A program made the translations under genes and the position numbers. 64,000 nucleotides of DNA from Branchiostoma belcheri. Lineage: Eukaryota; Chordata; Leptocardii; Amphioxiformes; Branchiostomatidae. Under the pieces are notes generated by a model that searched no databases, had not been told where the DNA came from, and saw only the letters and a list, made by a program, of their open reading frames with translations. Positions 27,301-38,366 of the stretch are shown piece after piece (the stretch's first letter is position 1; every line of letters begins with the position of its first letter). The stretch is from positions 96,926-160,925 of the forward strand of contig NW_017802447.1 of NCBI RefSeq assembly GCF_001625305.1. Reading direction: 5' to 3'.

Positions 27301-30300
27301 AGATTCCTACACAAGAAAATTACTTCTTCCCAGATTAGACTACTGTACATTCAAATTTCCGCTTTCTGCAGTATCCCATAGATACATAGGGCCCAGCGCG
27401 TACAATAAAACGCAACAAATAGGCGCAAAAAACGACATTGCATTTGCAACTCTGTCGTTGAAATGACACGATCGGATATCTTTGAAACGACCTGACGACA
27501 TCGTCCAATATGCTGTTGATGCCACATCGTAAAACCAATCCGTTATGGCCGTCATTTTGTTTTGTGTGTGAAGTTTTAAGAATGGCAGCTTTACGCTAAG
27601 ACGGTAAAATAACATAGCATTAACAGTCGTAAAGGTAAATAATGATATATAAAGTTTATGTGCTCGCCTCTAGGAGAACTAAATCATGCTGCATCTAGCA
27701 GCCATAGCGGCTTGATATACAATATTCCAAGTCAGGAGAACTTAGGACACCCTATTCCTGTGTCTATATGTATGAGTACACGCAGCCTCGGTGAGAAGGA
27801 GCTTCATAGAGCCCTTGACAGTGAGAGTGTTAAGCACACTAACTTCTTAGCCTGTATTACCCTGTAGGTACACTTGTCTTCTGACTCGTTATCAGTCTGA
27901 TGAAAAATGGAAGATGCCGTCTGAAACGTCGGACTCTTCAGAGAGTTTATCAAGTTTCTTGATTTATTTTGTATTCTTTACCCTTGAGTTGGTTCTTACC
28001 TATCTACGCTGATCATACAGAGGTTGATGATGGAGGCGGTACAACAGATGACGTCCACGGAGATCCACAGGTCACACAGCGGCTTGCCCAGTCCCCACTT
28101 CCCCTCCAGCTCGTTAGTCAGAGACAGCGGCATCACGGCCATGGCCACCAGCAGGTCCGCTACCGCCTGCAGGGCAGACATTATGGGAGGAGTTCAGGAC
28201 AATAAACCTCGTCTGCTGAGATATGTTTTTGTTACCCATTGCATTCGTGACTATCCTTTATCTAATCCAATCAAGCTAGGTTGTATTTTTCCCTTGACAG
28301 TGATTCATCAACTCACTACCCCTACAGCCTCAACAAAGGCTATGGGAATATCTTTATCTTAAAGTTGTATGTCTTGTACAAGCAGTTAGTACAAAACATT
28401 TAAGTATCTTGAATTGCAACACGGTAAGTGGATGGAACTGCTGAATATTCGAGTAAGTGAAACTAAAGCGAATATCACTATTCGTAATTGTCATTTTATA
28501 ATACAGTATCAAACCATTTTGTGGCCATTCATAAACCGATCCATTGATCCAAATTTTGGACCGATCAGCAAACAGAACTAAAATACATTCTAAATGGCTT
28601 CATTGTCAATCACATCTCACATTCATAACTGCAATTATAAGCATTTGATACAAGAGATCTTGAATTATTTTCATTTGGGTTGCACAGTGCCGCGGTGCAA
28701 GATATCGTATTACATAAGATACAGCCATCCTTTCCTGAATCATCCGGAGGACTCATCAAAATTACGTTCTCAAACTCAATAACAATGACAGAGTGATTTC
28801 ATGATTCAGAGTCAATTAGGTTAAGTTTCTAGCATCACATGTGCTTCTGCACTATTTGGGACTGCAAATTGAAATTTATATTGGACTGTACATAAAACAT
28901 GCTATTAATTATGCCTTGTAATCACATTAAGTATCATATCCCCTATGGCATAGTTTCGGATATTGATGAAAGACATGTACTCGTCTAGAAAATTGGAGGT
29001 CTTTTAAAAGCCAATCTATGCATCTGGCTATTAGTGCCGGACCAAACATAAATAAAACAAATTATAATGGTCGTGCTTTTAAAAATAAACTTAACTTTGA
29101 AAATGAAGTATAATTTATAATGCACTATTATACTAATACTATTGACTAAGTACTAATAACGGTAAATATCAAATGTGCCATTTACTAATATGAATCAATA
29201 ATAGAAACTATATAAATCTCAAATCTATGCAATTATTTATATTTATAAAATATATATATATATATTTACATGTCCTCTCATCCCATCCGCATGTGTGTGT
29301 AGGGAATTTTAATGAATACACAAGTTGATGTGATTTGCATTTCCTCTGTTTTTTCAGCGCCATTGAAAAACGACTTGTCAAAGTGGAATAGAGCTAGTAA
29401 GTGCTGTATTTTGCATATTTCTCCAACAGGGCCGTAAGAAACATACAGAAGCTAGACATCAGCTGGCACTCCATATCAGAACTGATATAACAACGTTTGC
29501 AACATTTGCAAGTTTGCCGTGAGACTAATTGTAAGTACCTGGATTTCTGGGAAACATGCATGTGGTAGAGACGCAGGAAAAATACATTTGGCAAGGACAT
29601 GCAATTAATCAGCAAGTGATAAGCCAAAAAAGCCCACCCAATGCGATAAGCCTACCGTGAAGGCTATTGCCATCCACGCTATCACCAAAACACATTGTAA
29701 GATTATTATCTTCAGAGCCACATGTACCCCTTTTACTGCTGTTCTGTTGCCTGACCTACCAGGGAAACAGGGCTAGTAACGACGGCAATGGGAAGCCTCT
29801 GGATAGCAGTAAGGAAGGACGTAAAAACAACGCCGAAGTTAAGTACTGAACTTCCAGCCTTCCACAGAAGCAACGGCTTGAAGTTATTTGGCAATCATTT
29901 GCAGCATGACGTATAGTTCTGCAGCCATGACTGCCTTTTTAGAAACAAGGCAAAGTGCTCTGCGCCCAAGATGCGCACGATGAAAAGGATGGACGATCGA
30001 CATAAAAGAGATCAATGAAAAAACATGACGCTTCCTTGACTTGACAAAAGATGTAACCCATTTTTCAAGGCAAACCAAGTTTTGAAAAAGAATTGTGCAA
30101 TGACAAACGGAAAGGGTAGGAGGAGCAGGACTTCATTACGTGCTGGAGAATTGCCCAGGAACTGGTAATATCACTACATAATTTAACACTACACATGGAT
30201 GGATGGATGGATGGATGGATGGATGGATGGATGGATGGATGGATGGATGGATGGATGGATGGGTGGATGGATGGATGGATGGATGGATGGATGGATGGAT

Positions 30301-33300
30301 GGATGGATGGATGGATGGATGGATGGATGGATGGATGGATGGATGACATTTTTGTTGATGTCATTTGGGGTGTTATTACTCTTCAAGATCGATCAGCAAA
30401 CAATCCCTTTTTTCGGGTCCGTCATTGCTATTGGCAATGTTGTTACTCCGGTCAATCTTTGAGCTGTCTAAAATAGTCTCTTCCCCACATATAGTAACAA
30501 GACATAGAAAGCTCTGTCCATGCTTCATTTGCACTATTTCCAGTACCTGATGGACTTTTAATACTTTCCTCCTCCATCCGTTACCCCTGAGTTATGTTTG
30601 CTCTCGCGATCAAAAGGTCCCTCGGCGTGTGAAGCGCTGCAGCTGGGTTATCCAGTCTTACGGCTAAATGATTATTTTGTCCTTGGTATCCCTTTATGAG
30701 GTACCTGAACTTTGGTTTTCTATTTCTGGTTACGCACAGAAAATGACCACATCACTCGCTTGATTCGTTGAGTTCGATCTTTGGTTTAAATCTGCCCTTG
30801 CCTTCCCTTCACGAGGTATTGAACTCATCATGTCTCTCTATTTTCGCCTCCACGAAAATGACCACTTCAGCCGTTTCAAAACCTGTCTTTAAATCTTGGT
30901 ACTACGTAGTTTTCCTTGTAGCTTCCAATTTATACAACCGTTATTTGATTTTAGCCCCGGATCATCGGAATGGTCACATCATTTGCTTGAAAAGTATAAC
31001 ATTTGATTTTGATCCCTCGTAGCTGATTTCCTGAAGCCTTGCGTACAACTGTGTTATCTGTAGAACTGTGATGAGGAACCTCAGGATTGGAGGATAGACG
31101 TGATTTGATATTTAAAAAACGGTGGTCAACTAGAGACTATAACCAGAGAACTTGACGTCAACCACACTTGGGATTCCTTATCCCGTTCAAGATCATTACA
31201 ACGTGTCCGGGGATAGCAGTAATTACATGTAAGGTATGGCTGTGGCGTCTGAACAAGATAAGACATTCTAGACAGTGTAGAAGCTGCAGTAATGTCGCGG
31301 AAAATCGTTCAGAGGGCTCAGCTAGCAGACTATAGCGTGTATGTGTAAGCATCTGTTACTTCAGATGTGTCTATTTATTGTAAAAAGGGTCAATGTCGAA
31401 TCTTGACGTCATATCTAAAAATGAGCGGAACTTATCAAGCACGGTGTTCATGACCCCAAACCCATTTCGTGCGATCATGGACATTATCAGAATAATGTCC
31501 TTGGTGCGATAGATAGAAGGCAAGCTGTCAAAATCACCTGGAAACCTTGGAACCCCGGCCGTAGCAAAGGTGTGAACCCTTGGTACGGAGAACATTTTAA
31601 GATCCTACTATCAGAATTTCATACACACATTCGCTCACGCACATATCACTCACATACATGTACAGACACACAAAACGTGTTCATTCTACATTCAAAGTTG
31701 ATAAATCAGCACAGATTATTACAAATTTTTAAACATCGATTAAGGAAACAATTTTGTGCACAGTGATCAAGGAAATAACTTCAGGCGTTTCTCTATTTTT
31801 TTCTACTACATCATTACACGCACGGTTTCGTACTGTTGATTCACTGTCAATGCTGTGACTCTTCTCTATCAAAAACAACCTTTCCTTATCTATATCTACG
31901 CACAAACGCCACCGTATCCAATTTCCAAACGCATGAGCTCAATCATGACAGGAAACAAACCACTACCTTCGCCGGTTTGACGAATTTTCATGTCACGATT
32001 TTGGCAGCTCGCCACCCGACGTTACACTTTGAAGTCTCGTGGTATTTCTTAATAGACTTTTTATGACGTCACAAATCATTCAACTTTTGTTTTGTTGGCA
32101 AGTCGCCCGAGACACAGTTGGTATAACGGGAGCTACGAGAAAGTGTAGGGTCAATAAGGCGTAATCTTTACAAGGCAACACCATAATTAGACAATGTTAA
32201 TAATTTAACCATTGTGTTGTGACGGTAGATTGAAAAGGGCACTAGAGGTGCTCAAATGTATTACAAAACACGAAATTCCATCTCCATGTGTCGCACCTGG
32301 TCCCGCGTATACGTACGCCTAATAAGCAATCTTATGTTTGATGTGTTTACTTCTGATTGAATTTGTTGATTGAATTTGTTGAAGACCTTAGAGAGCTATT
32401 CAAAACGCACCAAGAGAACATAATTTGATAATGTTATCTGTATTTCAATCTTCCTAATCTAATGAACTACCAAACATCGTTGTCAATATGTTTTGGCGTA
32501 GCTTTGTAACAGAATCAGGAATGTTTTGTTTTCACAACGCTTCCTGCATATCTAATAAAACTAGAAAGGCTAACTACGTACCAGGGTACGATTTGCTCTA
32601 AATCGATTTAGGTACAGATCGTTTGTTCAAGTATCCTTGACTTTTCGGTTAGTTTGGATACCAAATTTATTGCAGGCGCAGTAAACTAGCCTGCAGCTGT
32701 TTTTCACCTCTGAACGACTCCTTTTGCCATGGATGTAGGTGACAAAATACTACGGGCGCTGCTAACAAGGGTAGTAATTTTAAAGTGGTAACAAAAAAGA
32801 CCTCGATTGATGTACAAATGATAAAGAAGTAAACACCCGGCTCCCCTTTCAAACCCTGCTCCATTCTCTTTGTAGGAAAATATATTACCGCAATTTAAAT
32901 AGTCGCGGAGATAAAGTTACAAAAGATTCCGCGCGGATTATGTAGAGTATAACTTCATGATGTTACAAAGAATGATTCCTGACTTTGTCAAGGATTCCTT
33001 TGTTGACACTGGGTGTTGTTATTGATGCCGGTCAACAATCCGGCACGTCCACAAGTAGACTGATTTACAACTGGGATCACTGGTACCGCAGTAACAGCAC
33101 AAAACTGGACGCCAATAAATAAAAACGAGGAGGGGGAGGAAGTAAGTAGACAAACAGACCTGAGACACAATGAGGTAGTTTGCCGGTCTCCGCAGCTTTC
33201 TGGCGAGTATGACGGACAGACACACCAGGGTGTTTCCTACGATGGTCACGACCATCATGGTGCAGAGGACCAGCGAGACGGCAGTGACTTCAGCTACGGT

Positions 33301-33399
33301 CCTCCCCGGCCCTTCGTCCGTGCGATTCTGCGGCAGGGTCACGTTGAACAAAGTCGGTCGCACGAGGTCGTCAGACAGCTCCTGTACATCTTCTGACAT
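12380..33399 (-). CDS. Serotonin-receptor-like class A GPCR (5-HT1/5/7 group), six coding exons
   Basis: Exons in coding order: 33399-33160, 28166-28000, 26777-26686, 20457-20327, 13461-13320, 12906-12380. They total 1299 nt, 432 residues, and all phases close. Visible landmarks: N-glycosylation sequons NVT and NRT near the N terminus; GN in TM1 (VGNTLV); D84 (2.50); C111-C188 disulfide pair; D118 (3.32, amine anchor); D135-R136-Y137; TM5 with S200, T201, A204 and P208 in [14 protein letters not shown]280; C297-W298-L-P-F-F in TM6; W327-L-G-Y330 and NPxxY (336-340); paired Cys after helix 8. TM5 Ser-Thr-Ala and TM7 Gly-Tyr match 5-HT1/5-HT7 receptors. Leu at 7.39 is more like 5-HT7 than 5-HT1A (Asn). 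It is expected at the plasma membrane, coupling to a G protein; Gi or Gs cannot be decided here. Introns split the DRY Arg codon and interrupt TM2, TM4, TM5 and loop 3. Confidence 0.9.
13667..14028. mobile_element. Nonautonomous DNA-transposon relic, family with ATGGATGACATC termini (copy A)
   Basis: The left end reads ggccacactgatttaatt followed by ctatggatgacatc. The right end reads catgtcatccat and is truncated in a T-run. Its interior from 13745 (gaggctctggcctgg, ccatggtag, gccggtggta, gtcgctatgtact, ttcgcccgcg) matches copy B at 35696-36010 in reverse orientation over about 300 bases. No transposase frame is left. Confidence 0.7.
16690..16865. repeat. Decayed ~25-30 bp tandem repeat (tcaatgatcttt type)
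   Basis: Phrases such as tttcaatgatctt, ccaattatctccc, tttccatgatctttcaacgat and tttcaatgatctctatgatc follow one another with no clean period. The same vocabulary reappears 6.6 kb away at 23300-23560 in the next intron. Confidence 0.6.
19035..19185. mobile_element. Foldback element with ~50-bp inverted arms (cattctcactaggat ends)
   Basis: The left arm cattctcactaggataaaa...gctttga (19035 on) and right arm tcaaagc...tatcctagtgagaatg (to 19185) are imperfect reverse complements. Between them is a short array of the 10-11 bp unit (gctcgatccg), four to five copies. Noncoding. It is partly repeated after the gap (right arm at 19725). Confidence 0.75.
19134..20209. repeat. Duplicated ~485-bp block flanking an assembly gap
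   Basis: 19134-19619 and 19725-20209 are nearly identical (a few substitutions such as tctgg/tccgg and aaggtttt/aaggcttt, plus A-run length). A third partial copy of ~90 bases (19613-19704, equivalent to 19493-19584) abuts the 20 Ns. The arrangement suggests unresolved haplotypes or a collapsed tandem duplication rather than three functional units. Confidence 0.85.
19705..19724. other. Assembly gap (20 N)
   Basis: Twenty consecutive undetermined bases inside the duplicated block. The true distance across the gap is unknown. Confidence 1.
21035..21790. repeat. Decayed satellite, about five units of ~110-190 bp
   Basis: An ordered set of words recurs: gtggacgctaacg-tcat, gtaatg-ctgtg, tactccatatagttctt-acacgtac, ttacaagttagaaatc, ctcaacaaatcc. 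The anchor phrase acaagt(c/t)agaaa lies at about 21097, 21288 and 21460, with weaker copies near 21572 and 21729. Copies are heavily diverged and of uneven length. Confidence 0.75.
22618..22755. repeat. Two-copy ~73-bp direct repeat
   Basis: The phrase gagtcacgcagtct followed by ggca/agca, a ttcg-caacaaa segment and gccctag occurs at 22618 and again at 22690. The copies are moderately diverged. Confidence 0.65.
23300..23560. repeat. Decayed ~30-bp tandem repeat (ggtcttccaatgatct type)
   Basis: Successive phrases such as ggatctctcaaaggt, ctgatctctcaacgg, ggtctgtcagtgattt, ggtcttgcagtcatctttcaa and ggtctcccaatgatt. Same vocabulary as 16690-16865, so the two arrays probably share an origin. Confidence 0.6.
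25896..26110. repeat. Two-copy ~146-bp repeat
   Basis: The segment aaagcaatagagctcgtata...cacgatatgaatc at 25896 is echoed by aaaggcaataaagcttgtata...catgatatgaact at 26042. A 137-residue open frame across it is a by-product of the repeat and shows no domain. Confidence 0.6.
26281..26650. mobile_element. Terminal-inverted-repeat element (copy C, ~370 bp)
   Basis: The left end taaggccacagcaagtaa then ttttatggaggacatc is mirrored at the right end as gatgtcatccataaaattc then acttgctgtggcctaa. The ~35-bp termini resemble those of copies A (13667) and B (35696), including the ATGGATGACATC core. The interior is not clearly related and carries no open frame. Confidence 0.75.
27896..27945 (+). other. 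CTGATGA...GAAACGTCGG motif, retroelement-tail or hammerhead-like relic
   Basis: The order cagtctgatga, about 20 bases, then ctgaaacgtcgg fits a tail seen in many invertebrate dispersed repeats, and it contains the CUGANGA...GAAA core words of hammerhead ribozymes. Stem II and stem I pairings are poor by eye, so activity is unlikely. Located in the receptor intron just upstream (plus-strand sense) of coding exon 2. Confidence 0.3.
28167..33159 (-). other. Receptor intron 1 (5.0 kb)
   Basis: AT-rich, with a (GGAT)n array at 30194-30345. No other gene or clear repeat was recognised. Short open frames here lack domains. Confidence 0.6.
30194..30345. repeat. (GGAT)n tetranucleotide repeat
   Basis: About 37 tandem GGAT units with a single interruption (gggt near 30262). 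It produces Met-Asp-Gly-Trp and His-Pro-Ser-Ile open frames on the two strands, which are artefacts. Confidence 0.97.
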
Positions 33400-35695
33400 C
33401 TTCGTGGTCCAGTTCGCTTGTGAAAGTCTTTGGCCATTGCCAATGCCTTTGCCGCCGTGCCGTTGCCTAGGCCAGAATACCGTAGCACCACCACTTCACA
33501 AGCCTTAACACATGGCAACTGCGCACCATGCACTGGAGAGCTGAGATCGCGCGTGGCAGGTTTATTAAGAGGTTCGTTTCTATGGGGACGTCGGCTGGTT
33601 TATTGCACTTGCCTTGCGCAGGTGGTTCTCTCTCACGTGATGCCGATTAGCCAATGAAAAGCTGTTAGTGTTTGCGCTATACTGATCGAATTTGTTGCTA
33701 GCTGACCGATCAGGTTATTTGTTGGGCCGTTATACTGATTTACTTTCAATCAAACATTAGATAAAATGTAGAATGTACATTTAAAACGTACAACAGTTAA
33801 TGCAACAATATTGGAATTGATTTTTGGATCAACTCTCATAATTCTGTCGTGTACATTTAAAAATGGTAAATTAAAAGAGACCCACTACTGCAGCATTAGT
33901 AATCTCCGAGGTATGCATCCTTCAGATATCCAGATGTTCAGAACAGTCTAGAAAAGGCCTCGATAATACTGTTTTTGATGTGACGGTCTTATCAGAGTTG
34001 AATAGTCTGCTTAAACATAATGAAAGGTTTCTTCTTATTATATCTATTGAGCTCGAGGTTTATTGAGTTAGCTGCCCACCCGAGGGTGACAGCTATTCTT
34101 CCAGGAGAGTGCATAAAACATAACAGTACATCAACATACAATTATATATACGTTACATAGTTATTTAAAGGAAAACAAAAGTGTAACGTCGTATGTGCTT
34201 TACTTTGTTATTCATGTCCCTCGTGTGCTTTAGTAGGCATTGTTTGAACTTCTTGATTTCATTTCCACTTCCATTCCCGTGTAATACGATTACGATGATG
34301 GTATCTTCACGTTTTCATACTGGTACATCCTGTCCTTTCTTTTCAGTTAAAACGATTAGACCTCTTTAAAACGCCTCCTCTTTCGTGCCTTACTGAGATT
34401 TCCAAGAATTTGGTGTTACCGTGTTTATGTCCGTGTTACAGCCTACATATATCCGTATCCCTGCTTTGTAGATATGACAATATGTCCGAACATGCCTAGA
34501 CATAAGAGATTCCACTTAAAATTGTACAAGTATATAGTTTTACCGTGTTTTAGCAGGTATTTACAGCAGAATCGTTGTTTGTTGAGTAATTGAACTTGAT
34601 CATATACATTTGCAGGAGCTATATAATTATTGATGTATTTTAGATCTTTCCAATGAATTTCTTTTTAATCTCCTTGGGCCATCAAGTGAACTGTGTTGGA
34701 AAAAAGGGAATTTTAGGAAATCAAGACGTAAACACACGGTCATAAACATTAGTAAACAAATGACAAGTTACTGAATATCAAACAAAGATATTTGTACTTA
34801 TTTGAAGAGCGGATTTTGTACGGCATGTTTATCTAGACGCCTACATGTAAGAGATGTGAGTTTGTCATTGATGTTGTCCATTGAAAATTTTGCATATGTT
34901 CCACTGCATATGAGGTTCCCGTGAGCAGCCTCTGCGCGCTGCAATAACCCAGACGGATATTTTCTCGGTGATTGATCAAAACCTCCAAGTCGTGTGCCTG
35001 GAGGTGGAAACATCGGAATGGCTCACTTCAAGGAACAAAGTTAACATCTTTCGTCCACAAATATGATTTCCGCGTGGACTACGACAATTGCGTGACGCTC
35101 TGAAACCAGATCAAAGTCAAGTTGGAGACCCTGAAACATCGTGTTGGCGCTTCCTTCGCTTCATCCAAGTGACAAGTGTCAGGTTTGTCATATTCTGTTG
35201 GAAGGAACCTCAGAGAGTTAATTTGACTCAAAAGGGTCACAAGAAAAACTGCCCAATAAAGACAGCCCTGCAGGGAGCCTGAATTGTTTCACTATTTCTC
35301 GAGCGTTTTGCAGGATTCTGTGTAACTGCCACAGACTTTTGGAGAGGAGGCCCAATATTCCCTGACTGACAGCGAGAGCTTGTGTAACACTGGTTATCCT
35401 GGGCTGCTCTGTCGGCAGGCCGCTCTGTTGGCGGCCTGTTGTGGCTCTCTTCACAACAGCTTGTGCTGTCACGTACTTCCCCGCCTACGCCGGTCTAAAC
35501 ACTAAGAGACATGTGGACCTGAGCGATAGCCTGATTTGCAATTGTTCTAGTTTTCCTTTGTAGGAAGATATAACCGTTATCACCATGGTGCCCACCTGTG
35601 GCTGATGTGTGAACCCGCCCACGCACAGGATATTCGTGTTGGAGCCCGTAAGGCGGGTTAACAAATGTGTGTGCAGTCGGACAAATGTAGGCGGT

Positions 35696-36358
35696 TAGGC
35701 CACACCGTCTTAATCTTATGGATGACATCGTCTGAAGACCCCCAAACTAATGCGCACGGGCGAATAAAAAAAAGTCCGGCCAAAAATAAAAATGCTACTA
35801 AACCGCTGGCATTGTGAATTTGCGGCAGTACATAGCGACGTAAACTACAAGCCGCCACATGCCGGCTTTTCGCGGAATATGAACCGGCCCTGTACGTATG
35901 TAACTCGCCTTCGGTGCCGTCCTCCATAGTTACCACCGGCTCCGTATTGTCGCTAACTACCATGGACTACCCAGGCCTAGAACCAGGCCAGAGCCTCGGA
36001 GGACGTGATTTTTATGTTTACCGAAGGAAAACATATTGTTTTTACTCCGTTTCTTCTTCTTCTTCTCCAAACAGTGACCTATGACCTGACCAATGACATG
36101 ATTTGTTGACGTCTTTCACCATAGTGACTGGTGTTGGGTTACATAACGTTGCAATTTCATGATCTGCTCTGCTCCTGTCACCATATACTAGTAGTACAAT
36201 GTATTTGAATGTGTAAGAATTACTAGGGCGGACCATGTCCGAAGGTAAACATTATGCATTTACTTTGCAAATGTTACTTCTCTAGGTTTTTTTTTACAAC
36301 AGGCAAAAATCAATGCGCACGCGGATGTCATCCATAAAATTAAGGCTGTGTGGCCTTA
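35696..36358. mobile_element. Terminal-inverted-repeat element, ATGGATGACATC family (copy B, ~660 bp)
   Basis: The left end taggccacaccgtcttaat then cttatggatgacatc is mirrored at the right end by gatgtcatccataaaatt then aaggctgtgtggcctta. The left half (35700-36010) is the reverse complement of the interior of copy A. The right half is extra sequence. No transposase remains. Confidence 0.75.
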
Positions 36359-37383
36359 GTTCTACACGCTTTCTGCCCATGAGGATAATATCTACTCCAC
36401 AAGGAGATGTAAGGATACCCAAAGACAACGTGACAAAACAGAATGCTTTAAAACGCCCAGCACAAGCCTAACCTCTGCTTGGAGAGCAGATGCCCTTCCC
36501 ATCAGTGTTGTTGACGTGTATCCATGATCAGTTCTACACACTTTTCTCAGGAATGGAGACCGTCAAGCGACCAAAATTGGATTCAAAACGTATTGTTACC
36601 TCCGGGGAAGGAGATATCCTTCCGCGAGGAGGTTTTACTATGGTTCGAAACATTTCTGTCAGCAGCTGTTTCTCGCGATCGGCTGGACGGATTTGTCTGT
36701 GGTTCGGTATACGCATTGCTATTGGGCTGCAGATGATGCAGAACGTTTTTGTTTAATTGCATATGTGTTTATGGGCGTCGAAATAAAAGGTTTTTAAGTG
36801 CTCCGGACACCCCCGCCATGCTGAAAATGGTAATTACCATGTTGTTAAGGAATGGGGCGGTTGCAGTTTTGGGTCTTAGCATTCAAAAGGGGTCAAACAG
36901 AGGGGTGTCTGGTTCCGATAAAAATTTTGGGTGACGGCGCAGCAATGACGGCGCGGGATGACGGCGGGGGTAATGGCGCGGGTGACGGTGCAGGCTGTCA
37001 GACTGTGAGACACGTTAATCAACAGTCCATACCGAACCAACCGTCAGTAGTCATCAAACACATACAAACATATTACGCACATAACTTTCATACTACACAC
37101 AAACAAATAACCTAAACCAATAGAACACAAGAAAACCCGGAGGTTTGAAATCTACGATTTCCCTTGTTCAGAATAGAAAAAGATTACCATGCAACTTCAA
37201 TCTTATTTCTAACGTAATAATGCTGATCTCATCGTCATCAGCGTTGCTATAAATCAATCATTTGAAGTATTATATTACAGAAACAGCCACTATAGTTTGG
37301 ACATCTGAAGTGTTAACTGTCGACACAGCAATGCAAATACACTTCATGCTGGAAATTAGTTTCGACCTTAATTTGTTTCTTGT

Positions 37384-37420
37384 TATATTTCAGTCCATAC
37401 CATGGTATGGATGAAATATA
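37384..37420. repeat. Palindrome centred on ccataccatggtatgg
   Basis: The sequence reads the same on both strands over 18 bases per arm with a single bulged base (g at 37393). It would extrude as a cruciform or form a stable RNA hairpin. It sits just in front of the larger foldback at 37440. Confidence 0.8.
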
Positions 37421-37439
37421 TTGTTTTCCCTCGTTTTTT

Positions 37440-37545
37440 CTTCTCCTCCTCCATCCTCCCGAGACAGGCAGGGTCGGCGACGCGGTATCGGTGGTGTAAG
37501 GTACCGCGCCGCCGGCCCTGCCTCGGTAGGATGCTCCTCCTCCTG
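37440..37545. mobile_element. GC-rich foldback with ~42-bp arms
   Basis: The left arm cctcctccatcctcccgag...ggcagggtcgg...gcggta (37445-37487) pairs with the right arm gtaccgcgccgccggccctgcctcgg...ggatgctcctcctcc (37501-37545) with a few mismatches. The block is much more GC-rich than its AT-rich surroundings, as expected for an inserted MITE. Confidence 0.65.
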
Positions 37546-38341
37546 TCAAATGGATTCAACTCTGTCATTTTTTAACTAAATGACCTGAAATTTGGTATGA
37601 GGGTAGAGTGGGCAATTACCCCTCAAGCTACGGGCCGAGAGCCACCAACAATCCAGGTTGCACTGGGTTAAGTTTGGAATAGTCCACTTTTGCGTGGGAG
37701 GGAGATTGCTCCCAAACAGATGTCGGCCTTTCTAGTTGTAATATGTGAATTCTCTTGGTTTTTGTATTACCTCATGCAATATATTTGCTTATATGTACTT
37801 CCCCTTAGCTTTGGCGGTTAGTGACCACTAGCGGAATTCATCGGAAGTGCAGTATATCTCACGGGTAATGCTCAATGGCGAGCACCTCATCTCCAAGTAG
37901 ATGTAAAGTCTAGCTTTTCATGGAGGTATTGCTTTTTATCCGTCTGTGTGTCTGCGTGACTGACTGGTTCTGTTTTCGCATATTTGTGATCAGCATAAAT
38001 TAATAGATAGAATGGATAGAATGTGATGATATTTGGTATGTGGGCAGGCCTTGGGAAGGCCTATGTCATGTGTATACAGCTGGCGGCTAAGTTTGGTACT
38101 GCAGTAAAAGTTTTTATATCTTTTGTCTTGGACATGCCTTTGGTTTTCATTTTTAAAGTGGCAGATATGTTTTCATGCGGGGAAAAATTGGTGTAGATTT
38201 GGTCCAACGTGTTTTTCGTTCTACCAATACCTAGCTACCTATATACCAGATATCATGGTAACTTTTCAAGTTATTCCGTCCAGAAACAAGCACACTAAAC
38301 ATGCACACAATCAGACAGACAGACAGACAGACAGACACCTA

Positions 38342-38366
38342 AAACATAACCTTCTTGGCGAAGGTA
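38342..38366. mobile_element. Dispersed-repeat end (cataaccttcttggcg)
   Basis: The word cataaccttcttggcgaagg, preceded by a cagacagacagac tract, recurs as cataaccttcttggcgaggg at 40193. Sequence upstream (37900-38340: gcgagcacctcatctcc, ttatccgtctgtgtgtc) looks like the body of the same kind of short interspersed element. Its exact left limit is not visible. Confidence 0.5.

Noticed and set aside
30065..30476. Open frames MDGWMDGW and IHPSIHPS
   Set aside because: Direct translation of the (GGAT)n microsatellite, with no unique sequence of coding character.
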